From NORP233 sp050186825 (GTDB taxonomy: Bacteria; Planctomycetota; J058), in NCBI GenBank assembly GCA_050186825.1, contig JBFWYD010000051.1:1-64000 (forward strand): a stretch of 64,000 nucleotides of DNA, given 5' to 3'. The notes below the pieces were generated by a model, which was given only the letters and a program-made list of their open reading frames with translations, was not told where the DNA came from and ran no database searches. Both the position numbers and the translations under genes were made by a program. Shown here piece after piece: positions 19,351-27,358 of the stretch. The first letter of the stretch is position 1. Every line of letters starts with the position of its first letter.

Positions 19351-20243
19351 CCCGAGCCCGCCCCCTGACCCTGGCCCGTCTCCGCTGGTGCGTGCGCCAT
19401 CTGGCCTATCCCGTCCTGCTCCTCGGCCCGGTGCTCGTGACCGGCGCCTCCTTCGCCCGCCCCGAGCTCCCGACCGGCCTGGCCGTGGCGGCGGCGCTCG
19501 TCAGCGCCGCCGCGCTGATCGCCCTCTGCGAGCGGATCGCCCCCGCCTCGCCCGGCCGCCGCCCGGCTCGAGGGGTGATCCGGAGCGACCTGCTCCACTC
19601 GCTGCTCTCGTCCTTCGTGACCTCGGCCGCGATCTCGGCCGCGGTCACCGCCCTGGGCGTCGCCGCGGGCGTGGCCACCGCGGGCTGGCTCGCGGAGCGC
19701 GTGGGGGTGCGCCTGTGGCCCGCGACCTGTCCGCTCGCGCTGCAGCTCGTGTTCGGGCTGGTGCTCGGCGAGCTGGGCGCCTACGCGGGGCATCGCGCCT
19801 GCCACGCCAGCGAGCGGATGTGGCGGATCCACGCCATGCACCACAGCGCGGACCACCTCTACGTGCTCGCCGCCGGGCGCAACCACCCGCTGAACGTGCT
19901 CTGGACCTACTGCCTCCAGACCTTCCCGCTCGTGCTCCTGGGCGCCCCGCCCGAGCTGCTCGCGCTGCACGGCGCGTTCACGGGCGCGCAGGGCCTGCTC
20001 CAGCACAGCGACGCCCGCTTCGAGGCCCGCTGGCTGGAGTGGCTGCTCGCCACCCCGCGCCTGCACCGGATCCACCACGGCCACGAGCCCGCCGACGGCG
20101 ACACCAACCTCGGCAACAACCTGATCGTGTGGGACCTCGTGTTCGGCACCCGCCGGCTCGACCCCGAGCCCGAGACCTTCGGCCTCGCCGAGGGCTTCCC
20201 GCAGGGTTTCCTCGCCCAGCTCGCCTCGCCCTGGCGGGACTAG
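19347..20243 (+). CDS. Fatty acid hydroxylase / sterol desaturase family membrane protein
   Basis: A 298-residue integral membrane protein with several hydrophobic segments (about 15-60, 80-110, 130-145, 185-205) and the di-iron histidine clusters of the superfamily in order: 'GHRACH', 'HAMHHSADH', and 'HRIHHGHE', with an extra 'NHPLN'. Members oxidise sterols, carotenoids or fatty acids using O2 at a His-coordinated di-iron centre. It begins at GTG 19347 overlapping the tetR stop, implying lipid-responsive control by that repressor. The substrate cannot be deduced. It ends one base from the convergent lipoprotein gene. Confidence 0.92.
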   Translation: MTRARPLTLARLRWCVRHLAYPVLLLGPVLVTGASFARPELPTGLAVAAALVSAAALIALCERIAPASPGRRPARGVIRSDLLHSLLSSFVTSAAISAAVTALGVAAGVATAGWLAERVGVRLWPATCPLALQLVFGLVLGELGAYAGHRACHASERMWRIHAMHHSADHLYVLAAGRNHPLNVLWTYCLQTFPLVLLGAPPELLALHGAFTGAQGLLQHSDARFEARWLEWLLATPRLHRIHHGHEPADGDTNLGNNLIVWDLVFGTRRLDPEPETFGLAEGFPQGFLAQLASPWRD

Positions 20244-20244
20244 C

Positions 20245-21291
20245 TCAGTCGCCGGAGGCTGGCGCGCCGAAGGGGTCGGCCCCTCCGAAGGGGTCCGCCC
20301 CGCCGCCCAGGCCGCCGGGAGCCGCTGGCTTCGGGGGCGCAAGAGCCGGAGGACTCGAACCAGCGTTCGCCGGCTCGAGCAGGCGGAAGCTGTCCAGCGC
20401 CGCGCGCAGGGCGGCCTCCACTCGCGGCCAGGCCTCGTGCGTGGCTTCGCCCTCCAGCACGAAGGTGTGCTCGGGCGCGAAGACGACCAGCCCGGCCCCC
20501 CGCCGCGCCGCGTCGCCGAGCTCGAGCCGCAGCGCCCGCCTCCCCGAGACCACCGCCTCGGCCTGCGAGAGCTCCTTCAGGACCAGGCTCCGCCCATACT
20601 CGCGCGGGGAGGTGCGCCCCCCCCGCGCCGAGACCTGGAAGCGCACCTGGCGGCTCGTGACGAACAGGAGCGGCCGCCCGTCGTTCTCGGAGACCAGGCC
20701 GAAGGCGGGGAGGGCGAGCGAGAAGCCACCCCGCCCGCTGGAGAGGACCGAGCCGCCTCGGGCCGGACCAGCGCGGACGCTCGCGAGGCAGTCCTGCAGG
20801 ACCTGCTCCTGGTGCTTCCTCGTGCCCACGACCTCGAGCACCCGTCCCTGGCCGAGCGCGACGAACAACCCGAGCACGGGCCGCGGGACGACGGCGGGGG
20901 CGGGCCGGTCCTCCGCCTCGACCCGCAGCGCCTCCGCCTCGCCCACGGAGCTCTGCGTGATGCTCGTGACCTGGCCCGAGCGGAAGCGCTCCGCGACGGC
21001 CTCGCGGAGGGGCCGATCGGTGCGGCGTAGACGCACCGACACGACGTCGCGGCCTCGCCCCTGCGGCTGCACGGGCTCCGCCAGGGTGAACGTCGCCACC
21101 TCGGGGTCGGGGGGCAGCTCGGGTGGGACGAAGGAGAAGCCGTAGCGCTCGTCGCGGTAGATCGTCTCGACGACTGGCGTCTCGCTCACCGGCCCCCTCT
21201 CCTCCTTGGCCGCCGGGGAGGGATCGCGGGTGGGCGACCCGCAGCCGGAGAGCCCGCACAACACGCCGACGAGCACCAGGGAACGCGCCAT
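20245..21291 (-). CDS. Lipoprotein of unknown function
   Basis: A 348-residue protein with a lipoprotein signal and lipobox (MARSLVLVGVLCGLSGCGSP; Cys17 would be acylated). The mature part has two similar halves: 'YRDERYGFSFVPPELPPDPE' and a later 'GRGGFSLALPAFGLVSENDG', each followed by beta strands and a region ending 'DCLASV' or 'ALDSFRLLEP'. This resembles tandem domains of the PsbP/DUF1795-like fold (user-level guess). The C-terminus is a Pro/Gly-rich tail with a repeated DPFGGADPFGAP motif. ATG 21291 is chosen because it gives the lipobox and follows a TAGCTT box by 8 nt. Confidence 0.82.
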   Translation of the reverse strand: MARSLVLVGVLCGLSGCGSPTRDPSPAAKEERGPVSETPVVETIYRDERYGFSFVPPELPPDPEVATFTLAEPVQPQGRGRDVVSVRLRRTDRPLREAVAERFRSGQVTSITQSSVGEAEALRVEAEDRPAPAVVPRPVLGLFVALGQGRVLEVVGTRKHQEQVLQDCLASVRAGPARGGSVLSSGRGGFSLALPAFGLVSENDGRPLLFVTSRQVRFQVSARGGRTSPREYGRSLVLKELSQAEAVVSGRRALRLELGDAARRGAGLVVFAPEHTFVLEGEATHEAWPRVEAALRAALDSFRLLEPANAGSSPPALAPPKPAAPGGLGGGADPFGGADPFGAPASGD

Positions 21292-21299
21292 CAGGGAGC

Positions 21300-21305
21300 A
21301 AGCTA
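21300..21305 (-). promoter_or_regulatory. TANNNT box 8 nt before the lipoprotein start
   Basis: On the minus strand TAGCTT is followed by 8 nt and ATG 21291, with no ribosome-binding site in between. This is another example of the leaderless arrangement. Confidence 0.45.
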
Positions 21306-21375
21306 CCCACGCGTCGGCGCCGGCGTCCACCCCTCAGGGAGGCCGGTCGCGCCTCGCCCCCGAGCCGCCTGCCGA

Positions 21376-22959
21376 CTAGCGCTTGGTCGCGGCCGCGGCC
21401 GTGGGGACGGCGGCGAGGGCGTGGACCAGCTCGCCCTCCTGCAGCATCAGGACGCCCGCGCTGCCGTCGGCGTCCGTGGCCTCGAAGCGGGCGTCGATGG
21501 CGCGGCGGGGGGCCTGGGAGCGCAGCGGCGCCTGGGTGGCGCGGGCCAGCAGCTTGAGCAGGGCGCGCTGCTGGTCGCGGGTCTCCTGGATCCCCTTCTC
21601 GACCTGGGCCGAGCGGGGGTCGACGGCGTTGTCCTGGTCGTAGGGGCGGTTCAGGCGGGCCTCGAGCAGGGCGGAGCGCAGGAGCTTGCCCAGCGAGGCC
21701 GTCAGCATCCGGCCCGAGCCGAACAGGTCCAGGCCGCGGACCAGGCCGTCGATGGTCACGCCCACGCCGCGCAGACCGCGCGTGTCGCCCACGATCGCGC
21801 GCAGGCGGCGCTCGAGGTCGCGCGCCTCGGCCTCGACCTCGCCGAGCTCGGTGCGCAGGCGCTCGAGGCCCTGGAAGCGCGGGTCGGCCAGCGACTGGAG
21901 GAAGACCGCCACCGCGCCCGGCTGGGCCTGGCGGACCAGGGCCAGGCGGGCCGTGCTGGGGAGGATCACCGGGCCCTTCAGGATCGGCTTGGGGCGCTCG
22001 GCCAGCGGGTCGTAGCGCACGGGCTCGACCTCGAGCTCCGTGCGGGCGTTGATCCGCCGAGTGGTGGGCACGATCCGCAGGCCCTCGGGCGCGTCGAGCA
22101 GCTCGCCCAGGAGCAGGAAGGCCTGCGTGCGGCCCGCGGGGGCGCGCACGACCACCTGCTCGGCCGCGCGCGGGCGCGACTCGGAGGTGGCCACCAGGCC
22201 CTGGCTGCGCGCGGCGCTCAGCCGGTCGCGACCCTCGGGGTCGCGCAGGAAGAAGAAGGTCACACCGCGGTAGCGCAGCCCGTCCGAGAGCTGGAGGCGA
22301 CCGAGCAGCGCCTGGAGCGGCGCCGGCAGCGGCTGCGGGATCGCCTTGGCCACGGGCTGCGGCTCGGGCTGCTTGGGCTGCGGCTGCGGGGCTGGACCCT
22401 GCGGGCCGGGGGGCTGCTGCGGCGGCGCCGGCGCGACCGGACCTGGCGCGGCGGCGACCACCACCTCCTCCGGCTCCTCCTCGACCACGCCGCCCGCGGC
22501 GCTGGCCTCGATGAAGGGCGCGGGGTCGTCGAGGGCCTCGTAGCGCGGGTCCTCCTCGACGCCGACCTCGCCGCCCACCACCGGGAGCGGGAACGCCGGG
22601 GCCTGCGCCACCACCGGGGGCGGGGCGGGCTGGGCCTTGGGGGCTCGGGCGCGGAGCGCGAACAGGAAGGCCACCGCCACCAGGGCCGCGACCACCAGGC
22701 CGACCGCCAGGGCGCCCGTCAGGCTGCCGGCGTCGAGCTCGGGGTCGCGCAGCGGCGCGCGCAGGCGCTCGAGGTCCTCGGGCGAGAGCGAGGCCAGCGC
22801 GGCCATCGCGCGCTCGAGCTCGAGCTGCGCCCGCTGACAGTTCGCGCAGCTCGCGAGGTGCTGCTGGAGGGCCGCCTCGTCCTCGGGGGACAGCGTCCCC
22901 TCGAGGCGCTCGTCGAGCTGCTGGCGCGCCAGCGCGCAGTCGAGGGTGAGCGGGTTCAC
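21376..22959 (-). CDS. Membrane anti-sigma factor with large ARPP-1-like C-terminal domain
   Basis: A 527-residue protein. The N-terminus is a zinc-finger anti-sigma domain with the HxxxCxxC core (HLASCANC, about residues 35-42). One transmembrane helix follows (about 80-105; 'GLVVAALVAVAFLFALRARA'), then a Pro/Gln-rich linker and a C-terminal domain from about residue 215. There 'LRYRGVTFFFLRDPEG', 'AFLLLGELLDAPEG' and 'ARTELEVEPVRYDP' resemble the ARPP-1 type fold; this is my reading, not a search result. It probably holds the ECF sigma factor encoded 60 nt upstream. GTG 22959 is chosen because GGAGG lies 5 nt before it; GTG 22977 lacks such a site. Confidence 0.85.
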   Translation of the reverse strand: MNPLTLDCALARQQLDERLEGTLSPEDEAALQQHLASCANCQRAQLELERAMAALASLSPEDLERLRAPLRDPELDAGSLTGALAVGLVVAALVAVAFLFALRARAPKAQPAPPPVVAQAPAFPLPVVGGEVGVEEDPRYEALDDPAPFIEASAAGGVVEEEPEEVVVAAAPGPVAPAPPQQPPGPQGPAPQPQPKQPEPQPVAKAIPQPLPAPLQALLGRLQLSDGLRYRGVTFFFLRDPEGRDRLSAARSQGLVATSESRPRAAEQVVVRAPAGRTQAFLLLGELLDAPEGLRIVPTTRRINARTELEVEPVRYDPLAERPKPILKGPVILPSTARLALVRQAQPGAVAVFLQSLADPRFQGLERLRTELGEVEAEARDLERRLRAIVGDTRGLRGVGVTIDGLVRGLDLFGSGRMLTASLGKLLRSALLEARLNRPYDQDNAVDPRSAQVEKGIQETRDQQRALLKLLARATQAPLRSQAPRRAIDARFEATDADGSAGVLMLQEGELVHALAAVPTAAAATKR

Positions 22960-23019
22960 GCCGGCCTCCGGCCGCACTCTAGCACCGGGGCGAGGTGGAT
23001 GCCCGCGAGCGACCCGTCG

Positions 23020-23592
23020 CTAGAGCCCGGCGAAGCGAGCGGCGAAGCGGGCGCGCGCCCGGCTGAGGCCCGACTTGACCGTGCCCAGGCACATGCCCGT
23101 GGCCTCGGCGATCTCCTCGTAGCTGCGCGCCTCGAGGTCGCGCATGACGATGAGCTTGCGGTCGCGCTCGCTGAGCCCGGAGAGGGCCGCGAGCACCGCC
23201 TCGCGCTGGGCGACGCGGTCGGCGACGGCCGGCGCCGAGGACGGCGCCTCGAGCAGGCCCTGCTCGCTGCCGGTGCAGAGCTGCGGGCGCCGCTTGCGCG
23301 TGCGCAGCTCGTCCCGGGCCACGTTGCGGGCGATGTGATAGAGCCAGGTCGTGAAGCGCGACGAGGTCCGGTAGCCCGCCGCGTGGCGGAACACGCGGAG
23401 GAAGGTCTCCTGGGACAGGTCGCGCGCGCGCTCGGCATCGTTGACGATCCCCGTCAGGTAGCCCACCAGCGACGACTGATGACGACGGATCAGCTCGGCC
23501 AACCCGCCTTCGTCTCCTCGACCCAGGGCCTGCATGAGGTCGTCATCGCTCAAGGCCGAGGCCGAATCACCGAAGGTCACCACGTACGTCAC
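23020..23592 (-). CDS. ECF-family RNA polymerase sigma factor
   Basis: An approximately 190-residue RpoE-like sigma factor. Region 2 is visible as 'LIRRHQSSLVGYLTGIVNDA', 'SQETFLRVFRHAAGYRTSSR' and 'FTTWLYHIARNVARDELRTR'; region 4 as 'LSERDRKLIVMRDLEARSYE', 'EIAEATGMCLGTVKSGLSRA'. GTG 23592 is chosen because GGAGG is 5 nt upstream and homologous sigma factors start near here; an open frame continues to 23670. It is transcribed with the anti-sigma gene. A GGAACC motif upstream (minus strand, near 23623) resembles ECF -35 boxes and might mark autoregulation, weakly supported. Confidence 0.93.
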   Translation of the reverse strand: MTYVVTFGDSASALSDDDLMQALGRGDEGGLAELIRRHQSSLVGYLTGIVNDAERARDLSQETFLRVFRHAAGYRTSSRFTTWLYHIARNVARDELRTRKRRPQLCTGSEQGLLEAPSSAPAVADRVAQREAVLAALSGLSERDRKLIVMRDLEARSYEEIAEATGMCLGTVKSGLSRARARFAARFAGL

Positions 23593-23690
23593 ACCCACCT
23601 CCACCACGCCGAACGAACGCGGCGGTTCCTCGTGCAAGCGTGCGGCCAGCGGAGGGGGGCCGCCGGGCAACGACTTAGCCCGCGAGCCGC

Positions 23691-23713
23691 GCCAAGGGCC
23701 CTTGGCATGCCAA
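23691..23713. promoter_or_regulatory. Two overlapping perfect palindromes upstream of the sigma-factor gene
   Basis: GCCAAGGGCCCTTGGC (23691-23706) overlaps TTGGCATGCCAA (23702-23713). They lie between the stop of the gene ending at 23750 and the sigma-factor start at 23592, both on the minus strand. They could be a terminator for the former, or a tandem operator for the latter. Confidence 0.55.
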
Positions 23714-23749
23714 GACGCGTTGCAGTGCAGGACCCCCTGCAGCCGCGCT

Positions 23750-24583
23750 TTACAAGCGGCCCAGGGCCCAGGAGGTCACGGCGTCGACCACGGCCGCGCG
23801 GACCGACCTCGCCGCCGTCGCCAAGCGAGCCGTGGCGAGCTCCGCCCGCTCGGCGGCGCGGATTCCCTGGCGCGTGAAGTCCAACACGCTCGGAGAGCGG
23901 TGCTGGATCCGCTCCCGAGCGTCGAGCAGGGAGACCCCGAGCAGGTCGGCCAGCCCGCGCGCGGGGTCGCCCGCGCCCAGGGTCCCGATCAGGTGCAGGC
24001 TGGTGTGCCCCGCGACCACGACCCGGCAGCAGAGCACGCCCCGCGCGGCCAGGGCCTCGCGCAGCGAGGCGGCCGGAGCCGCCTCGCCCTCCCACAGCAC
24101 CGGGCCCAGGGCCAGGGCGGCGCGGCCCGCGCCCCACACGGCCTGCAGCGCGCGAGGACGGCCCGGGCTGCGGCGCCAGGCCTCGAGCGCGGGCCCGAGG
24201 CGGACCAGCGCGGCGGCGCGCTCCGGGCCGCCCGCGAGCCAGGTCCGCACGTCCGAGACCACGACCTCGGCCAGCCGGTCGCCCGGGGCGCGGGCCTGGG
24301 CCGCGACCGCGGCGGCCCAGGCCGCCGCGACCAGCGGCTCGCGCCCCCAGCGCCCGAGCTCGCCCAGCCAGGCCAGCGCCCCGGGATCGGGCAGCTCGAC
24401 CGGGACGCCGGCCGCCTCCGCCGCGCTGCGATGCCCGAGGTGCGCCAGGAGCTCCAGCCCGTCGCGGTCGACCGCCCCGCGCCGGAGGGCGTCGTGGATG
24501 AAGCGCTCCGCCTCGTCGCCAGCGCCCGCCAGGGCCTCGCGCTCGAGCGCCCGCAGGCGCTCGTCGGTGGTCGAGGGCTCCAC
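23750..24583 (-). CDS. Unknown protein coupled to ruvA
   Basis: A 277-residue Ala/Leu/Arg-rich protein, mainly helical, with no signal peptide. GTG 24583, 11 nt after the ruvA stop, is taken as start; the open frame that continues into ruvA is only overlapping sequence. Features include 'DERLRALEREALAGAGDEAE' (an early helix) and a C-terminal 'LLGVSLLDARERIQHRSPSV'. I do not recognise the family. Being co-transcribed with ruvA it may relate to DNA recombination or simply share the promoter. Confidence 0.7.
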   Translation of the reverse strand: MEPSTTDERLRALEREALAGAGDEAERFIHDALRRGAVDRDGLELLAHLGHRSAAEAAGVPVELPDPGALAWLGELGRWGREPLVAAAWAAAVAAQARAPGDRLAEVVVSDVRTWLAGGPERAAALVRLGPALEAWRRSPGRPRALQAVWGAGRAALALGPVLWEGEAAPAASLREALAARGVLCCRVVVAGHTSLHLIGTLGAGDPARGLADLLGVSLLDARERIQHRSPSVLDFTRQGIRAAERAELATARLATAARSVRAAVVDAVTSWALGRL

Positions 24584-24594
24584 GGCCTCGGCCT

Positions 24595-25215
24595 TCAGCT
24601 CCGCAGCAGCGCGACCCGGACCAGCTCGTCGGCGCTGGCGCCCTCCTCGAGCTCCTCGCGCGCCAGGTCGAGCAGGGCTCGCGCGCGCGCGACGTCGAAC
24701 TCGAGGGTGCGCAGGGCGAGGAAGGCGTCCTCGAGCTCCCGATCGGGCCCCGGCGCCGGGCGCCGTACCGACCCGCTCGCGGTCAGCGCGGGCGCGGCGA
24801 GCGAGACCGCGCCGACCTTCTCCTTCAGCTCGGCCACGATGCGCTTGGTCAGCTTCGGCCCCACGCCCTTGACCTTGAGCGCGGCGTGGTCGCCCCTCGC
24901 GATCGCGCTCACGACCTCGTTGGGCGCCGGCTGCGCGCCCACGATCCGCAGGGCCACACTCGGACCGATCCCCGAGATCCCGCGCAGGAGGTGCCACAGG
25001 GCGCGCCCCTCCTGGCTCAGGAAGCCGAACAGCCGCGGCTGCGGCTCCTGGGCCCCAACGAACAGGAGCTGGGTGAAGAGCGTGACCTCCGCCTCGGGCC
25101 CGAGCGCCTCGGCGTCGTAGCTCGTGACCTCGACCCGCATCCCCAGCCCGCCGACCATCACGACCACGGCCCCCGGCTCGTGGGCGACCACTCTTCCGCG
25201 CACGCGCTCCAACAT
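24595..25215 (-). CDS. ruvA: Holliday junction branch migration protein RuvA
   Basis: A 206-residue RuvA of normal length. Domain I opens MLERVRGRVVAHEPGAVVVM; domain II has the two helix-hairpin-helix motifs ('LLRGISGIGPSVALRIVG' and 'ALKVKGVGPKLTKRIVAELK'); domain III, which binds RuvB, is 'DAFLALRTLEFDVARARALL' to the end. RuvA tetramers hold four-way junctions while RuvB drives branch migration. ruvB and ruvC are not in the window. ATG 25215 follows a TACACT box by 7 nt with no ribosome-binding site, as in other leaderless-type starts here. Confidence 0.97.
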   Translation of the reverse strand: MLERVRGRVVAHEPGAVVVMVGGLGMRVEVTSYDAEALGPEAEVTLFTQLLFVGAQEPQPRLFGFLSQEGRALWHLLRGISGIGPSVALRIVGAQPAPNEVVSAIARGDHAALKVKGVGPKLTKRIVAELKEKVGAVSLAAPALTASGSVRRPAPGPDRELEDAFLALRTLEFDVARARALLDLAREELEEGASADELVRVALLRS

Positions 25216-25222
25216 GGCGGGG

Positions 25223-25228
25223 AGTGTA
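25223..25228 (-). promoter_or_regulatory. TANNNT box 7 nt before ruvA
   Basis: On the minus strand TACACT precedes ATG 25215 by 7 nt. A weak TTGAGG is 19 bp further upstream. It fits a promoter giving a leaderless ruvA transcript. Confidence 0.5.
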
Positions 25229-25249
25229 GCGCCCCCCTCCGATGACCCC

Positions 25250-26218
25250 TCAAAAGCGCCAGGCGAAGCCGAAGTCGCAGCCCGTGCTGGTCGCCGACGC
25301 CCGACGCCAGCGGAAGTTGGGGCGCGGCTTGTGGCCGCCCCACAGGTCGTGGTGGTCCTCGATCTGGAGGCTCGTCAGCGTGAACGCCAGCCCGACCTCG
25401 ACGCCGCCGCCGAGCGGGAGGCGGAAGCCGACCCGCAGGTCCGAGGCGTAGGCCGGGAAGCGCGCCGGCGAGATCAGGGCGGTCACGCTCTCGGCGAAGA
25501 CCACCAGCGGCGGGAGCAGCTCGATCGCGATGTGGTAGCCGATCGAGGGGCCGAGCACGTCCTGCACGCGCCCGGCGGCCCGCTCCGCGCGCGTCGAGAC
25601 GCGGATCCGGAACGAGACCCAGGTCGCGCCGGCCCCGAGCATGAAGCGCACGCGCTGGTTGTCGCGGATCACGTAGCGGATGAAGACCTCACCCAGCCAG
25701 GTGTCGAGCTCGGTGCGCGCCGCGAGCGGGCGCAGGTAGCGCCCGTCCAGGCTGACCCCGGTGTGGTGCAGCCGCCGGCGCGAGCCCTCGAGCCCGAGCT
25801 GGGCCAGCTGCCCGCCGATCAGCCAGTTGCGGTGGAAGCGCAGGTCCCACACGGCGCGCCAGCCGAGGGCCGGCGTGCGCGGGAGGTGCGCGTCGCGATG
25901 CAGGTCGATGGTGTGCGAACCGTATTCCGGCCCGATCTTGGTCCGCGCGAACACGAAGGCCGAGCAGCGGCCCCAGAGCTCCAGGCGCACGCGCGGGAGC
26001 TCGATCGGCTCGGGGTCGGCCGCGGTCCAGCGCTCGTCCTCGTCCACGTCCAGGGCGTCGGTGGCCGACGCCCCGTCTCTCGACGGCGCGTCCTCCGCCC
26101 GCGCGGCGGCGCAGGTCGTGGCGAGCAGCAGCACGCAGCCCCAGAGCGCGCGTGGCACGAAGACGGGCCTCCCGGCGGCGCGCCGCCGACCCCGCGACGC
26201 GAAGGTCGATCCTCGCAT
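25250..26218 (-). CDS. Predicted outer-membrane beta-barrel protein
   Basis: A 322-residue protein with a long N-terminal signal (basic stretch, then 'ALWGCVLLLATTCAAARA'). The mature part shows alternating amphipathic beta strands such as 'RVRLELWGRCSAFVFARTKI', 'AVWDLRFHRNWLIGGQLAQL' and 'RVRFMLGAGATWVSFRIRVS', and it ends in Phe (GFAWRF), the usual final residue of outer-membrane barrels. About 10-12 strands can be counted. ATG 26218 is chosen because it gives the signal peptide. Family and function are unknown. It precedes ruvA by only 34 nt but its gene order suggests separate transcription. Confidence 0.75.
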   Translation of the reverse strand: MRGSTFASRGRRRAAGRPVFVPRALWGCVLLLATTCAAARAEDAPSRDGASATDALDVDEDERWTAADPEPIELPRVRLELWGRCSAFVFARTKIGPEYGSHTIDLHRDAHLPRTPALGWRAVWDLRFHRNWLIGGQLAQLGLEGSRRRLHHTGVSLDGRYLRPLAARTELDTWLGEVFIRYVIRDNQRVRFMLGAGATWVSFRIRVSTRAERAAGRVQDVLGPSIGYHIAIELLPPLVVFAESVTALISPARFPAYASDLRVGFRLPLGGGVEVGLAFTLTSLQIEDHHDLWGGHKPRPNFRWRRASATSTGCDFGFAWRF

Positions 26219-26272
26219 GGAGCCCTGGCAGCCAGCGGCGGAAGGGCCTGAACCCGCGCGGGGCCCCGCGCG

Positions 26273-26301
26273 TTGACCTGGCGCGGGCCGAGCGCTAGCT
26301 T
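26273..26301 (+). promoter_or_regulatory. Sigma-70-type promoter of the PDZ-protein gene
   Basis: TTGACC (26273-26278) and TAGCTT (26296-26301) are separated by exactly 17 bp. Transcription would start near 26308, leaving a leader of about 38 nt with AGAGG before ATG 26346. It is one of the best -35/-10 pairs in the window. Confidence 0.65.
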
Positions 26302-26345
26302 CGTCACCCCCGGAGCCCCCGGAGGGCCACCCGCAGAGGTCTCCC

Positions 26346-27080
26346 ATGCGCGTCGACCTGCTCGAGAAGCTGGTGACGGCCCTGGTCGTGCTGACCGTGC
26401 TCACGGTCGGCGGCGGCGTGGCCGCGCTCACGATGGCCTTCCCCGGCGGCCTGCGCAGCGGCGTGCCCGACGTGGCGGTCCGCAGCGACCTCGCGACCTC
26501 GGACTGGCGCGAGAAGTGGCTGAACGCCAAGGACCCGACCCGGGTCCAGGTCACCGTCATCCCCGACGCCCCCAACCGGCCGACCGCCCCGGGCCAGCCC
26601 GCCGCCGCCCCGCAGACCCCGGAGGCCAAGAAGGAGGAGGCGATCCAGAAGAGCAAGGACTACTTCGCGAGCAACCAGCCGCTCGCGCCCGACGACCGTG
26701 TGTTCCAGGAGGTCCCCTGGCTGAAGAAGGTCCCGGGCGTGGCCTACCGGCGCCCGCGGCGGGTCAGCCAGTTCGTCTACCAGAAGTTCCAGTCCTTCAA
26801 CGACACCTGGAACGCGGCCCAGGCGGGCGGCGGCGAGTTCACCGAGACCGCGGACAAGCAGACGGCCTACAAGATCAACTGGGTCGACCCGCGCAGCGAG
26901 CTCGCGACCATGGTCGGCCTGCAGCCCCAGGACAAGGTGATCGCGATCAACGGCCAGCCGATCGGCCAGAGCGTCGAGGCGGGCCGGGCGATGTACGAGC
27001 AGCTCAAGGGGCAGAAGAAGTTCGCCGTGATGATCGAGCGGAACGGGCGGCGGATGGTGCTCCCCTTCTACGTGCCCTGA
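26346..27080 (+). CDS. Membrane-anchored PDZ-domain protein, GspC-like
   Basis: A 244-residue protein with one N-terminal transmembrane helix (about 8-30; 'LVTALVVLTVLTVGGGVAAL'), a Pro/Ala linker, and a C-terminal PDZ domain (about 170-244) with 'INWVDPRSELATMVGLQPQD', 'KVIAINGQPIGQ' and 'FAVMIERNGRRMVLPFYV'. This topology (inner-membrane anchor, periplasmic linker, terminal PDZ) resembles GspC of type II secretion, but no other secretion genes are nearby, so it may be a stand-alone scaffold or protease adaptor. Confidence 0.8.
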   Translation: MRVDLLEKLVTALVVLTVLTVGGGVAALTMAFPGGLRSGVPDVAVRSDLATSDWREKWLNAKDPTRVQVTVIPDAPNRPTAPGQPAAAPQTPEAKKEEAIQKSKDYFASNQPLAPDDRVFQEVPWLKKVPGVAYRRPRRVSQFVYQKFQSFNDTWNAAQAGGGEFTETADKQTAYKINWVDPRSELATMVGLQPQDKVIAINGQPIGQSVEAGRAMYEQLKGQKKFAVMIERNGRRMVLPFYVP

Positions 27081-27097
27081 GCCGAGCTGCGGATGCC

Positions 27098-27152
27098 GAG
27101 CGGTCACGCGAGCGCGGGAGTGTGGGGCGAGAGCGCCAGGGAGTGACCGCTC
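27098..27152. terminator. Perfect 10-bp inverted repeat in a convergent intergenic gap
   Basis: GAGCGGTCAC (27098-27107) and GTGACCGCTC (27143-27152) frame a 35-nt loop. It lies after the PDZ gene stop (27080) and before the end of the convergent oxidoreductase gene (27359). No T-run is present, so termination is plausible but not certain. The remainder of the gap (to 27358) is GC-rich and shows no gene. Confidence 0.45.
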
Positions 27153-27358
27153 GCGGGAGCGCGCGCAGCGCGCGAGCCATTGCCCGAAGGAGCGGACGCG
27201 AGTTCAGCGGGGCTCGAACACCTCGACCTCCTTGCTCCGCTCCATAGGCGGAGGGCGGATCGCTCCGAGGAAGCGGGGCTGCGGCCGCGGGGTGGTGGCG
27301 AGTCCACGGACCTCCGCGCTCACACCGAGCTCTGCCTGGCCCTGGTCGGGCTGAGAGC

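Noticed and set aside
23695..23725. Sigma-54 promoter (TTGGCATG ... GTTGCA)
   Set aside because: The spacing between the GG and GC dinucleotides is wrong by more than one base, and the palindromes explain the TTGGCA sequence.
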